A stretch of 64,000 nt of DNA from Gracilaria domingensis (GCA_022539475.1 VCMS01000062.1:121120-185119), one strand, 5' to 3'. Counted from the stretch's first letter, positions 40,569 to 52,700 are shown. A program made the numbers and translations. Notes: generated from the sequence alone by a model not told the origin.

Positions 40569-42534
40569 TAGTGCACCCCTGGGACAGTGCACATCCCTTG
40601 CAGTGCACTGAAATTGGCATGGCACGAAAGCACACACGTGTCAATTTGTACACCTGTTATATCCATTGCGGCATGAAGCTGTTAAAGCTCTTGAGCAAAC
40701 CAAGCGTCAAGAATCGAAACAGCTCTTTCCACAACATGTCTCCCATCCAAAAGAAACGAACCCAACTCAAGCAGTCTACAAAGCTGCAGATAACCAATGA
40801 ACTCAGTACTGGGACGACAGTAGACGGCATTGTTCGCAAGTACAATGTTTCCCGCCGTACGGTTTACAACCTCAAAAAGCGCGCGCACAGCATTCAATCA
40901 CTCGACGAACAGAGTCGCACACTCAATTGCTTTCGACAACGACCTGCAAAGTACCCAGAAATTGAGCAAAGGCTTTTGCACTTTCTCTCCGCCGCCCGAG
41001 CAATGAAAATGCCCGTAACAGCAAGCGTTATACAAGTAAAAGCGCGACAGATCCATCACCACCTTATGCAGAGCAACAACGAGACGCTTTGCGCTGCGAT
41101 CCAAGATTTCAAAGCATCAAATGGTTGGGTTCAGAAATTTGTCATTAGGCACAACCTTAAGTCTGTTTCTCTTCATGGTCAGGCTGGCAGCGTCAATGTG
41201 CTGAAAGTGGCGGGAGATATCTCAACATTACGTCAACAATTGAGTGCGTTTGACCCTAACAACATCTTTAACGTCGATGAAACAGGACTTTTTTACAGGT
41301 TGTTACCTAGACGGACATACATTTTGCAGAATGAGAACAGGAAAACGGTGCGAGGCACCAAAAATATGAAGGCAAAGGACCGTATCACCGGTTTCATTTG
41401 TACCAATGCCACGGGAACGTTAAAGCTCCCGGTGGCAGTCATCGGATCCTCAAAAGAGCCGCGATGTTTTCGAAAACAAACCCCTCCCCTCCCATACTTC
41501 TCACAGAAGAATGCGTGGTCAGACGAACCGACATTTAGGAAGTGGTTCTACACCGTCTTTTTGCCCATTGTCAGGAAGCATACAAACTCAGATGTCGCTC
41601 TCATCATGGATAATTGCTCTGCTCACGGAGATTTGAAGGATAACAGGGATCAGGTAACTATATTTAACCTGCCTCCGAACTGCACTGCGCTCTTTCAACC
41701 TATGGATTGCGGTGTTATCGCCGCACTTAAAGTGCGGTATCGTCATCTTCTTTTGAACGAAATCATATGGTCTTTCGAAGATCGTGATCAGCGTAGAAAA
41801 CTTGCAAAAAGTATGACGGCCGGGAGTAAAGGTTTGGCTGAGGGTCATGAACCTCATTTATTAGATGCAATGGAACTAGTAGTGAAGGCTTGGGAGGCTG
41901 TCAGCGAAAGGACGGTTATTCGATGCTGGATAAAATCAGAGTTACTACCAAAAACGGTTCGCTCTGATATAGAGGCTGTCTATGGCAAACAGAATTTGTT
42001 GCAGTCTAGGGAGCAAGAATGTTTAGGGGAAGATTTATGTACTGCGTTCAAGACATTGCGGATTTGTGCAAGCAAGGAGGGTCAAACAGATACTTTGTTA
42101 AATAATGTTTGCAACGAGGACGTCATTCGTTGGGTTAATATCGAGGATAACCCGGATGTGCAAGGAGCAATGTTAGAAGATGTTTGTGAAGACTTAGTTA
42201 ATGAAGCTTTATTGGAAAACAGTAATGATAATGAGGAAGAGAAAGAGAGACTAACACACTCTACGATTGATGCTGTTGCAGTGGTTAAACCAGTCCCTAG
42301 TTCAGGTGTGATCTCGAAAATGTTTGCCTCGCTCGAGAGGTTGGCCACGGACTGCGAGCTGGATAGATTTGGGCATTTGCTTCGCGTAGCGAAGAGGGAG
42401 GTGCTGAACATTTCGACGCGGAGGGCAATGGAGCGACAAAGACAGACGAAGTTGTCCGAGTTCTGGCAGTAAACACTCTAGAGTGCACTCTCTCTGTAGT
42501 GCACTCGTAGGGGCTTTGACACGGGGGTGCACTA
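40569..42534 (+). mobile_element. Tigger/pogo-type DNA transposon, appears intact
   Basis: 1966 bases bounded by terminal inverted repeats that begin TAGTGCACCCC at 40569 and end GGGGTGCACTA at 42534 (the same 11 bases inverted), flanked by TA on both sides (40567-40568 and 42535-42536), the target duplication expected for Tc1/mariner-pogo elements. Each end carries further copies of AGTGCAC (near 40585 and 40601 on the left; near 42482 and 42499 on the right), likely transposase sites. One long transposase frame fills the interior with no stop. Because the frame is open and the ends match, the copy may be young. Confidence 0.88.
40736..42472 (+). CDS. Tigger-like transposase (DDE_1, CENP-B-type N-terminus)
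   Basis: 578 aa from the ATG at 40736; in-frame ATGs at 40619 and 40673 also lie inside the element and would add up to 39 residues. The first 60 residues are a helix-turn-helix (KLQITNELSTGTTVDGIVRK, YNVSRRTVYNLKKRA), then a CENP-B-like second DNA-binding part (SNGWVQKFVIRHNLKSVSLH). The DDE_1 nuclease domain has NIFNVDETGLFYRLLPRRTY (first Asp), DVALIMDNCSAHGDLKDN (second Asp) and TALFQPMDCGVIAALKVRYR (third Asp), so it is a D-D-D catalytic triad typical of pogo/Tigger. The tail is acidic. All three Asp are present and no frame break is seen. Confidence 0.9.
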   Translation: MSPIQKKRTQLKQSTKLQITNELSTGTTVDGIVRKYNVSRRTVYNLKKRAHSIQSLDEQSRTLNCFRQRPAKYPEIEQRLLHFLSAARAMKMPVTASVIQVKARQIHHHLMQSNNETLCAAIQDFKASNGWVQKFVIRHNLKSVSLHGQAGSVNVLKVAGDISTLRQQLSAFDPNNIFNVDETGLFYRLLPRRTYILQNENRKTVRGTKNMKAKDRITGFICTNATGTLKLPVAVIGSSKEPRCFRKQTPPLPYFSQKNAWSDEPTFRKWFYTVFLPIVRKHTNSDVALIMDNCSAHGDLKDNRDQVTIFNLPPNCTALFQPMDCGVIAALKVRYRHLLLNEIIWSFEDRDQRRKLAKSMTAGSKGLAEGHEPHLLDAMELVVKAWEAVSERTVIRCWIKSELLPKTVRSDIEAVYGKQNLLQSREQECLGEDLCTAFKTLRICASKEGQTDTLLNNVCNEDVIRWVNIEDNPDVQGAMLEDVCEDLVNEALLENSNDNEEEKERLTHSTIDAVAVVKPVPSSGVISKMFASLERLATDCELDRFGHLLRVAKREVLNISTRRAMERQRQTKLSEFWQ

Positions 42535-42536
42535 TA

Positions 42537-43829
42537 GCGTGGGGTCGACTGTACACCGATCGGCGTCCCATCGAGCCTTCGATACGATAAAAGTCACGGC
42601 ATTGGCACCGGGTCGATAGCTATTGCTGCGCCTTAGCAGCATTCACCGTTTTGAATCCCGAGATGCATCTTTGAAGAGAACCCTAAATGCTCTTCAGAGG
42701 TGCGTTGATGTCATGAATTTAGAATGACGGCCACTGTGAGCAAAATTCTGCTCAAAGCGTTGCTCCCTTCGCTTCTCAAGCAGCAAGAGCGAAATCATCA
42801 AAGGGAGAGCAAGTTGGCATTGGTATTGAACGGCTAGCATTTCCTACTGTACTATTGCACACGAGACAGAGGTGAGTTTGCGCAAAAGCTGGCAGTGGTA
42901 CTCGCAATTGTCATGGGCAACTAAAGAGCTGGAACCTGTGAGCTACCAATCAACATATAGAAACATGCTCGATTACTTCCTGTACTTTCTCTCAAGACCT
43001 TGCACAGTTTCGATGCGGAGCGTGATTGATTATGAGACGGTGGCATGTGCTTGCAGAGAGTCTCAATCACTTGTATATGTGAATGGCAATGGGTGGAACA
43101 CACACTAAAAAAAGAAACTTGCAACCCATGCATACAATTGACTCATCAAATCGTCTTGCGAAGAACGGCACGTGGAGAATGCTCGGCGGTTATCGCATAT
43201 GCTATTGATCTGTTCTCTCATTTCTCAAAAGTCTGAAAATGCAGGATATCATTAAGAGGCGGGGCTGAAAATTGTCCCAGTCCCGCCGTTTGAGATTAAA
43301 TCGGTTTCGAGCCGGAACAAGTACTGGGCAAGAGATCTCGCTAAGAAAATGTGCGCTCCCTTTTAGCCCTTCAGGGAGACTCGCGTTCTAACTTTGTTTT
43401 ATGCCCACGTTCTTGCGACGCAAAAATTGCGCTGAGCGAAATAGATCTTGCAGTGGGGGTCTGAGAAAGAACACCTCTAGCGCTGCAACACAGAAGGGAT
43501 TGCAAAGGGAGAGAGACGTACGGGAGTATGCGGCAAGCGGGCAAGACGTAGAGCTGAACCATTCCTACCTACGATATGAGAGCTGAAGAAGAGCAGCGCC
43601 GACGTCTGTGCGCGCGGCGGATACGAAATGGGCTGAGATATGACGCGCCCAATGGGCGACGTCCGCGGCGGCAGCGCGCCAATGACGGCGCGCGCGGTGT
43701 GCACGTGTGCGCACGGAGCATACAGCAGATCAGCAGCGCGCAGAAGCGCCGCTCCCGCGCCATGTGCGCGCGTACCGCCGCCCCCGGCGCGAGCTCCGAC
43801 CGCCGCGGCACCTGCCCACGCGCCGCACC
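42537..43829. other. Gene-free interval upstream of the SKI2-like gene
   Basis: No gene supported. The last 250 bases become GC-rich and contain the likely promoter of the SKI2-like protein. Confidence 0.45.
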
Positions 43830-46800
43830 ATGGCCGCGCCGCCGTCGCCGCTGCTCTTCCTCGCGCCCGCACCGCTCCCCCCCCGCCGCATCCTTGTTCG
43901 CCGCACGCGCTGCTTCCCGGCCGCATGTCAGCGCGACGCGCCGCGCGCCGGCCAGCGCTGGCACGCGCGCCAGTCCTCCGCGCTCAACCAGGACACGTCC
44001 GCCGACCGCTACATCGACCTGCATACCATGCAGGTCATCCGCGCCGCGAATGCTCATCTGTGCGACACGCCGCATCCGACCACTTCGTTTGGGCTGTTTG
44101 ATGTGTACACGCCGCTTTCGGACGCCGTGCACGGCGAGCACATTCGCGAACTGCTGTTCACGGCCGATACTGTGCCGCTGTCGGAGCCGCAGAAGGATGT
44201 GGTGCAGGCGTTGTTGTCAAGGCGCTCCGCGCTTTTCGTCGCGCCTGCGGCGCGTGACAAGCACCCGCTGCTCGTGGATGTGGTCATGAGAAGTCGCCTG
44301 TGGAAGGAGCTCATTGTGTACTGCGCGGACTCTCCTCGGGCAGCGGAGGCTGCTTATACGTTGCTTTGCGCACAGTTGCCAGCTGATCGCCGCCAGGAGG
44401 TCCAATTGCACCTTGACAGTTTGCCAGAGAACGGCGATCCAAACACCGACGCCGTTCGCGTCATCATTACCTCTCCGCTGCTCGTGCGTTCTGCGCTTGC
44501 CGATTGCGACGAAAGCAAGTGGTTGCAGAAAACGGCCATATTCTTTGTCGATGCGCTTACCCATTCAAATGCCACCCAGTGGGAGGAGATTCTTCTTGCG
44601 TTGCCAAGTCGCGTGCTGCTTTGCGTTTTCACCGCCGATTTGCCTTATGAGGATCACCAATTGCTTCCACTCTGGTTGGAGACAATTCAGAACTCCTTGA
44701 TTTCCGTCACTCCCTCAAGAGAAGCTTCATTTGCGCACCGCATTGAAAACCCTCAACATGCTCCTCTGCTTCGCACCTTTGCTTATAATGCTGCCACTCA
44801 TGACTCACCTGTGCAAGTATCCTTAACTTTACTCAAAGAGATGTTCGATAACAGGTCTCAATTATCCTTTGTGCCCAAGTACAGCGAATGTTTCCTGCAT
44901 GGCATCAAGATGATTCCGACGGAGAGCCCGTCATCGTTACTTTTTCGAAACGCGGATGAAGCCAGGTATGCGGACATAGCCGCGTTAGTTGTTTCTGACG
45001 CCAAGACCGTGCTCAAGAAGTCACGTAGAAAACGGGGGAGGCCTGGGAAGAGCAAGGAACGAACTGCCTCGTCTCGAGCAGCTGCGAAGAAGAGAAGAGA
45101 CAATGCATACGAATCGTCTTTGCTCTTTCCTGCTATTGCAATTGTCACTGGGCGTGACGCGACAGAGAACGCTGCACATGCTGTAGAGAGTGCTCTGGGA
45201 GATGAAGTTAGTCTTTTGTGGGATGATGACAGTCGTGAACACGTTGAGGATATTGTAGAAGCGGTTAGATCTGCGAATGCGGGTCGCTTGACAGATTCTG
45301 ATATTACTGGTTTAGACGTTTTGCTCTCCGGGGTTGGTGTTGTCCACGGAGGGTTGTCACCTGCTCTTCGAGTTCTGGTTGAAGAGTTGTTCAGGGCTGG
45401 CTTTGTTCCTCTGCTGTGTGCTGATTCTTTTCTTGGTTCTTCGGAGATCTCGGTCATGCCATGTGCCAAGAGTATTCTGATTGACGCATCTGCCATTGGA
45501 GTGTGCGATGACGCCACGAAGGGGCTTGTTGGGGCTGCTACCGTCGTGGCGTTGGCTGGTAGGGCTCAGAAAGATGATGTAGGCAATCTAGTATTTCTGT
45601 GGTACGACGAGTCTGTTGACGACGAAACAGCAGGATATGAGATTACATCAACACTGCTACACCGCTTGTTTTCGGGCGATGAAAATGAGCATCGTGACTA
45701 CTCTACCTCATCCCGAATGCCTCGTACGTCCGTTGCTAGTTTTGAGGAGTATCCCGGAGAAAAGCCGCATTGCGTCTTGTCGTCCTCGTACGGAGGTGTT
45801 TTGCGGAGCGTGCGAAGATTTGGCACGGACGGATACGAATCGATTTTTGAGTATACATTGAATTCATATAGGGGATGGTTGGAAAGAGCAGCAATCAGAG
45901 CGACTTTGGAACGACTTGGCGTGGAGAAAACGGCAATTTCATCACGGCTTGAATCCGAGGATTGGGGAACGATTGCGGAACATGAGCGACGAGAAGCAAA
46001 AGTGAACGAATTGAAACGGATGATGAGAGCGATGGAATCGCGCTACGCGGCGGTGCTGTCAAGGCGCGTGTTCAATGAGCTGCGAAGAAGTACACCTGGT
46101 AGGCTCATTGGAGTCGTTGTGCAAGCCGATGAGGAAGGTAATGGGTCGGCAGAACAGCGATTGTTACGGGGAGGGGAGGACAAAGTAGGAGAGGGTGAGA
46201 GTGTCGAACCCAGTGCAGATGTCAAAGGGGGTGAAGATATGCAAGGAAACAAGCTGGTTGCAAAGGAGAAAGAGGGGTCAAAGAAGGAGCGCATGGTATC
46301 AGCGGTTTTCGTAACGTTGCTTGATCAGGACTTGGACGGGAAACGAATCGGTGGGATGGAAAGTCGGCATCTAGTTGTCTGCATTCTGGCGGATGGATTG
46401 TGGACAATTGTACCACTCTCGGATGTAGCGGCTCTGGCTGGTGAGAACGAGGATTTGGTAGCAAACGTCGACCTGTTGATAATGCCCCATCCCGCGACGT
46501 TTGATCTGGAACCGCTGTCACAGCATGCGACATGCAGACCGATCGACGAGGGTGAACGGGAAGCAGTTTGCCGCATTTCTGACGATCTGATTGCGCGCGT
46601 GGCGTCAGATGACAGACCGGAACTGATTCCATGCAGCATTCCGGAATTCGAAAGTCAGAAGCAGCGAGTGGCAATTGCGGAGCGGCTGCATAGACAATCG
46701 GCATGGTATGGCAAGGATGAGGAAATCATCGAACTGAGGAAACTGAGGAGAAGAGAAGCAAAGCTGGGCGACGAGATTTCATGGCTTCAAAATCGAGAAA

Positions 46801-47783
46801 ACGAGCTGGAGGAGGAGTTGTTCAACAAGCATAACGACCATCGATGCAACCAAGAGGCGGTTATGGCGGTGATGGAGGACTGCCACGCTGTGACGGTGCA
46901 GGGCGATTTCAGCATGCAAATGACGCCGATTGGAGAGCTCGGGTCGGTGCTTCCATGCGAGTTCCCGCTGTTCGCCGGCGCATGTCTTTGTCTGATCGAC
47001 GATCTGGCATCACTGTCGCCTTCGCAGTTTGCGGCGCTGGTGGCGCTGGTGGTATGCGGCGAGGCGGTGTGGGAAGCGAATTCGGTGCGAGACGGATTTG
47101 ACCTGGGCGACAGCGACTACGGCGACGACGAACTTGACGACACGGCCGACAACGAAAGGCTGGATCTATCGATGCTGAAGCGTAAGGCTGACAACGACAA
47201 CGACTGGATGGAGAAGGAGCACAGGCGCGCGGGCACGATCAGCGGGAACGGGGTGGCGAAAGAACGGCTGCAGGTGTCAGTGCTGCCCGAACGAGTGACG
47301 TCGACGGTGGGCGAGATCTGGGAGGCGCTCAAGCTGCTGCACGAACGGCACGTGGACGAGAGCGAGGAGCGCGTGTGGCGCGTGTGCGAAATCGCGCCCA
47401 GCGCGCTGAACACGGCGGCGGCCGAGGCGGCGTTCTCGCTGGCGACGGACGACGGCGGCTGGCGCGACGCCGTGCGCGCGCTGGGCGGCGACGCGCAGGC
47501 GGCGGCGCTGGAGATGCGGCGCGTGTGCGCGGCGCTGCACGTGATTGCGAGGGGCGAGGCCGTGGAGCGCGGCGTGGGCGGCGTGGCGGCCGAGGCGGAG
47601 GCGGCGCTGAGGGCGGCGCTGCGCGCGGTGGGCGGCGGCGGCGGCGCGGCGCTGGCGCTGCGCGAGGGCGTGGCGGAGCGCGTCGTCGGCGGCGGCGCGT
47701 ACGAGCGCTGGTGGCGCGGCGCGCGCGACGCGCTGGCGGCCGTGGCGGTGGCGCGCGCGGCGGGCGGTGGCGACGGCGACGGT

Positions 47784-47837
<54 letters not shown>

Positions 47838-47897
47838 CGTGCGGGGGGAGGCGAAGCGCGGCGCGCTGTGGCGGCGGAGCTCATGGAGCCGTCGTGA
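43830..47897 (+). CDS. SKI2-like helicase-fold protein with degenerate ATPase motifs
   Basis: 1355 aa from the ATG at 43830 (ACCATGG). The first 45 residues (MAAPPSPLLFLAPAPLPPRR) resemble an organelle presequence. The fold is that of SKI2/MTR4/ISE2-type helicases, but motifs are worn. At the Walker A place stands LFVAPAARDKHPLLV instead of AxxGxGKT, at motif II FFVDALTHSN instead of DEVH, and at motif VI ALAGRAQKDD instead of QxxGRAGR. Around GVGVVHGGLSPALRVLVEEL and LLCADSFLGSSEISVM the alignment to the helicase is still evident. The C-terminal DSHCT-like domain is visible (GSVLPCEFPLFAGACLCLID, LASLSPSQFAALVALVVCGE). The frame is long and uninterrupted, which argues for a functional non-ATPase protein, perhaps an RNA-binding or scaffold relative of plastid ISE2. 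A (GD)n tract near the end comes from a hexanucleotide repeat. Confidence 0.75.
47768..47837 (+). repeat. GGCGAC hexanucleotide repeat
   Basis: About 11 or 12 units encode alternating Gly-Asp near the C-terminus of the SKI2-like protein. One unit carries a T. Likely length-variable. Confidence 0.93.
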
Positions 47898-48070
47898 CCC
47901 ACGACTGGAGAGCGTCTCGGCGGACTGCGGCGCTGTGACTGCGCGCTGCTGTCCACAGCTGCACTTGCTGCGCCGGCGGCAACTGGCGAGTCCGGCACAG
48001 TGTCGGTGTCGCTCGCCACACGCACAAGTTTGCGCACGCACGCGCGCGGCCGTCGAGCATCGACGCATGT

Positions 48071-48940
48071 GTGGCGGCGGCTCCAACCAGAATTCGCCAA
48101 GTACGCTCCGGTTCTAAACGAACGGATCACGCACGGATCACGCACGAATTCGAATATGATGGGGACTCGTTCAGGATACAAGTGACCGGCGACGGGAACA
48201 GGCATGAGCACTCTGAGGGGATATTCTATGACGCAGGGTACCAATGCGTCCGAATAATGTTTCCCAGGCTCCAGAATCTTCTTCATGAGCTTCTTCCACA
48301 TGTTCGAGGCCACGGAGTGCAAAACATTGAGATCGTGGCGCCCGATTTCGTTCTCAACTTTCAGAAGACGCGTAATCTGAAGCCAAACATTGAGAACATG
48401 TTTCCGGGCGTTCCTATCATTAAACCTCAAGAAATAACCGTTCTGAAACGATTAGCGCAACGCCAGCTCAAGGTCTCGGTTCGAGGACTGAAGAAGATCT
48501 GTCTGCAAAAAATGGTTTCGTTGCATGATGAAATCTCCTTTTCGAAATACGCATTAATGCTTATGACTATTGGATATCACCCACATGTCACTCAACTTTG
48601 CGACGTGGTCGAAGAGAAAACAGACCAAGTAGTCGGTATTTTGACCGTTTTCAATTCGGGTCGCACGCTAGACAAAGTAAAGAGCGCAACAGACCAACAG
48701 AAAGAAAGATGGATCACTCAAATCAAACGTGCTATACAGCATATTCATGCCAGGGGAGCGAGATGTGGCAGCATGAAGCCATCAGACGTTATGGTGGACG
48801 ACGACATGAATACATGCATAATTGATTTTGGGGAAAGATGTATGCCGAGTTGGCTTGACGAGGACACTTGCGAAGTTATGGAAGTGGATGATAACTGCTG
48901 CAAGAACGTGTTTGACTTTATCGATGGGCTTTCCAACTAG
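48071..48940 (+). CDS. Degenerate protein-kinase-like frame, 5' end unclear
   Basis: An open frame of about 289 codons with no in-frame ATG before the methionine of RIMFPRL (near codon 63), so either an upstream exon is missed or the 5' end is lost. The coordinates give the open frame. The N-terminal 120 residues are unassigned (RIQVTGDGNRHEHSEGIFYD). The C-terminal 150 residues follow the protein-kinase pattern: ICLQKMVSLHDEISFSKYAL (a Lys in the VAIK place), MTIGYHPHVTQLCDVVEEK, VVGILTVFNSGRTLDKV (hinge), then CGSMKPSDVMVDDDMNTCII where HRDxKxxN has become CGSMKPSD, and DFG in IIDFGERCMPS. Loss of the catalytic Asp suggests a pseudokinase or a decaying gene. It ends only about 775 bases before the inverted duplication. 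Confidence 0.45.
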   Translation: MAAAPTRIRQVRSGSKRTDHARITHEFEYDGDSFRIQVTGDGNRHEHSEGIFYDAGYQCVRIMFPRLQNLLHELLPHVRGHGVQNIEIVAPDFVLNFQKTRNLKPNIENMFPGVPIIKPQEITVLKRLAQRQLKVSVRGLKKICLQKMVSLHDEISFSKYALMLMTIGYHPHVTQLCDVVEEKTDQVVGILTVFNSGRTLDKVKSATDQQKERWITQIKRAIQHIHARGARCGSMKPSDVMVDDDMNTCIIDFGERCMPSWLDEDTCEVMEVDDNCCKNVFDFIDGLSN

Positions 48941-49714
48941 CATATCGATTTCGACGGTTGCTCCTTTCCTCGCTGAATTACAGATTTTGATGGCTGTTAA
49001 GCCTCATAACACTCTCAATGTTGGAAAATTCTGATACACACCAATATCGTATGAACGTCCATTGGTGTGGATCGATAAGAGAGTGGGAGATATGGGGAGA
49101 TTGGTATGGAGTTCGGTTTTGGATTGTTTCTATCGTGGGACGGATTGAGCACTCAACTGAGTGATGATGACATGACGATGGGTTTTTGTGGTCATAGTTT
49201 TCAGAAGGTCGCTGCTCACCGTCACGCAGTGAACGCGTCCTGTGACGCGGCGCGGCGCCTATGCGCCGTTCCAACTGCCACACACGACATGGACGCTGTT
49301 CTACGACACTGAAGACCCCGCCCAGGCCGTCAGCGCCCGCCTCCTGCCGGAGACAAGCTGCAACTCTAGGAAATAAACACTGTCTCTTGCTACCGTCTCT
49401 ACATTGCTTTAAATGTGCTCTAGACTCTTTCTTTTACGACCGGCTCGTAGGATTGTAACTTGCTGCGTGTAGTACAAGCGTACGTGCAATTAGGCCGTGA
49501 CATTTGAGCGACCTGCATTCCATGTCTATGACGACGATGAACGAGTTGACTGATCACCGGAAGCGTGTGAGTCCGAATGATTACCACGAACGTATCCCCG
49601 AAAATTGAGACGCAATAACAAATTCTGCCGCTCTTCGACCGAAACACTTCATCCTAGCTACGGAGAAAGGTATAAAAGCTGAACACCGAATATGAAAGAT
49701 TTGATTCTTCTTTT
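48941..49714. other. Interval with diverged homology to the far side of the duplication
   Basis: No gene supported. The part from about 49530 to 49714 is recognisably similar, in reverse complement, to about 59307-59480 (shared stretch GTGTTTCGGTCGAAGAG), but with many differences, unlike the almost identical arms next to it. Confidence 0.55.
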
Positions 49715-49762
49715 GTTTACATAGTTAGAAGCTTCAAGTGGTTATGATTTCGGTTCTACAAG

Positions 49763-52700
49763 TTAGTCTTTGTACATTCTAGATGAGCTGGATGAGTGTC
49801 GGCGTCTCTGCCACCAATTGCGTCTCCACCATCTACGCCTCAACCACCTCTTTCGTGTCACGTTCCGACGCTTTGGTGCTCGAGAAACCGATGGAGTGGG
49901 AGAGGGAGTAATCGAGGCAGAAGAAGAAGGAATCGTTGCAGCGGAAGAAGGGGATGGACTTGACGAAACTGAGGGTGTTGCACTGGATGAGGCTGAGACG
50001 GACGGCTTCGCAGACACCGAAGGGCTCGGAGTAAACGAGTTTGACGGTGACGGAGACGCCAGACGGCTGGGCAAGGCCGATGCAGAAGCTGTTGGAGATA
50101 CAGACGGGCTCGCAGAGACAGACGGTGACGGTGTTGCAGAAACCGAAGGGGTGGGTGATGCGGTGGGGGAAACTGTGGGGGATACGGAGGGAGATACGGA
50201 GGGAGATACAGTGGCTGACGGTGTCGGCGATGCTGATGCACTGGGCGTGACACTGATGGATGCAGACGGTGACGGCGAAGAACTGGGAGAGGCCGGAGGT
50301 GTCCCCTCAGCTCTATCGCCCTGCACAATTCCATGCGTATCCGAATCCACACCGTATATGAATTCCTCATCGTCGTATACCGCCTTTAGCGACCGCGGTG
50401 ACAGCTGTTCCATTGAAAACCGTTCCGGTTCTCCTACGTGTGGGTGGAACGCCATCCAAAACAGCTCCTCTTGCACATGATCGCTGCGAATGATCAATCT
50501 TGTGTGTTCCTTGTCACTGGAAAACTTCTCCACGCGGTATGAAACTGCCTGCCCCATTGTAGACACGTGCACGTCCACTTGAGCGATGCCGTCGTCGTTC
50601 ACTAGCACGATGCGACATCTGTTACCATTGCAGTTTGAAGATTGCGTCTCCACTTGCACACCATCCGCCAACATCAGATACGATTCAAACATATTACTGG
50701 TGGACCACTCAGACACGCGAGCCGAGTCCACAACCATAAAGAAGCCAGGCCCCGCTACACCTCTGTTCAGTATCACAGAACGCACCATCCAATCCAGTTT
50801 AGTTTCGCGATACTTCCTCTTCCACACCCACATGCCTCTGAACCCCACATCCGGGTCGCCATGCATGTTGAACTGCTCTCGTGTGAATCCCAGGTCAGCA
50901 CCGTCGTCGTCAGCAGGCCACCCAAAATCGTGTGGGTGTCCATACTCCGCTTCGTCGAAAAGCATGTTGTCCAGCCTCATCGAGCCGTCTTCATCGTACA
51001 CTGTCACCGCAGCCCTTGGCGCTGTGTTGAAAGGCCAGTTCCGCGCCCATTGAACGTTGTACGCGTACGTGAGATTTGCGGTGGCAACAACCTCCCTTCC
51101 GTTATCCTCTACGCGAACCATAGCCACAGAGGGTGCCCTGGCGTCTTGCGCGAGGCCGTCGATGTGCATCAGCGAATGCTTCCTGGAGTCGATGTTTCTC
51201 ACCCATACGAAATCATCAATCCATGCCGTCTTGAAGGCGGTGAGTGTGAACACGCCGCGATCCGCGTTGTCGTGGCCGACCAAGAACGCATCGGGGCGAG
51301 CATCAAAGTGCATGTATATGGCGTTCTCCGCTTCGCTGCTTCTGGCGATCAGCAGTCCTCGACGAGGGCTAAAGTACGAGAGTGGAAAGTGCTGAAGAAA
51401 CTCGCTCTCCAAACCTTGCGGCGACTCGGCATATGTGGAAGTGCCGTGCTCTAACCCCAGAACTGTGACGTGTGTGAGCACCTGTCCCCACTGGATTCGG
51501 CATGGATTGTTGTTCTTGAAGTCCTTTCCCATTCTCTGTTTCCACACCATTTGTGGCAGCGCGCCGTCGGGGTATGCGTACTTGAACAGAGCAGCCCATG
51601 CTGGGTACGAGATTCCTCCACCCGATGAGTGTCCTACAATGCGAGCGCACTGCCAAGGCTCCATCATCTGCGCCGCGTTGTGAATGAGAGCGCGAAATCG
51701 GTCCGTGTCCATAACGCGCAGGCCGCGGCGCTCAGCCGCCACCAGCGCTAGCGATCCCTCGCGAAGAGCGATGAAGTATGTGTAAGCGTCCTCGAAAGTC
51801 GCACCATCCGGGTAGATAGCGTGCTTCATATAAGCGCTGATGAGGGCGTTGAAGCGGTGGTGCAGCCCCGAATTGAAACCAGTAGTGCGGCCCGACAACA
51901 ACACGGCGCGCGCATATGCGTCGAAATTGGTCTCACCCTCAAGCACAAGGTTGGTGATGTACAGGTGGCCGTGGTACAATGCCCAGTTGCTGAAGATGCG
52001 GTGGGGGTGCTGTTCAGCGTTGGGAGAGCTTCGCGAGCTTTCGACTGCGGTCCCCCAAGACGTCTGCTTGTACATGAGCAGCGCTAATGCGCTGAGCACA
52101 ACGCGTCGCTCATCCACAGAGAACCGGTCGTGCAGCACATCCAAGGTGAGTGCCAGCGAAGACCCTGCCGAGTACCAATCATTGGATACCTGGAACCATC
52201 TTTTTTCATCCCACAAAAACGCTCGAGAGGCACCGTCTCCATTGGGACATTTGCCGGCACAATTGACAGCGCGGTGTGCCAGGAGCACCTTTGCCCATGC
52301 AACGGAGGCCTTGATGCAGTCATCAACGGTGGTGGTAGTGAATGACTCGCCAGTTCCGCGCTCTTCGACAACCTTCTCATTGACGCTGGCCCACACCGCA
52401 CATAGAAAGAAGCTTTGGCAGTGCCTCTCCGACATGTCCATGATGTGATTGGCGAGCGGCTTCAATTTATCAAGCGTTTCACTCGAAGCAGATGATAGGT
52501 CCTCCTCTCCAGTGTAAACCGCAGTTTGGCCATCTCGCTCCATATGAGCCAGCGTTTTCAGGACATTATTGGAAGTGACCAAGGACTGAGATGCTTTGCG
52601 GTTGAAGTAAGACCAAGATGTGGGGAGATCAAAAGTATCGGCGTTTGAATAACGTTGCAAAAGCTGATGCCACCCGTGTCGGTCAAAGAGCACTCGGGGG

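Noticed and set aside
40274-40735. Longer transposase starting outside the transposon
   Set aside because: The frame begins before the left end of the element at 40569; the element's own ATGs lie inside.
47117-48430. 437-codon minus-strand frame across the end of the SKI2-like gene
   Set aside because: Ala/Ser/Pro-rich complement of the coding strand with a GD-repeat mirror; no motif.
49770-50480. Long acidic frame opposite the Ser/Pro stalk (also 58522-59250)
   Set aside because: It is the complement of a Ser-Pro repeat, which automatically yields an open Gly/Glu/Asp/Thr-rich frame.
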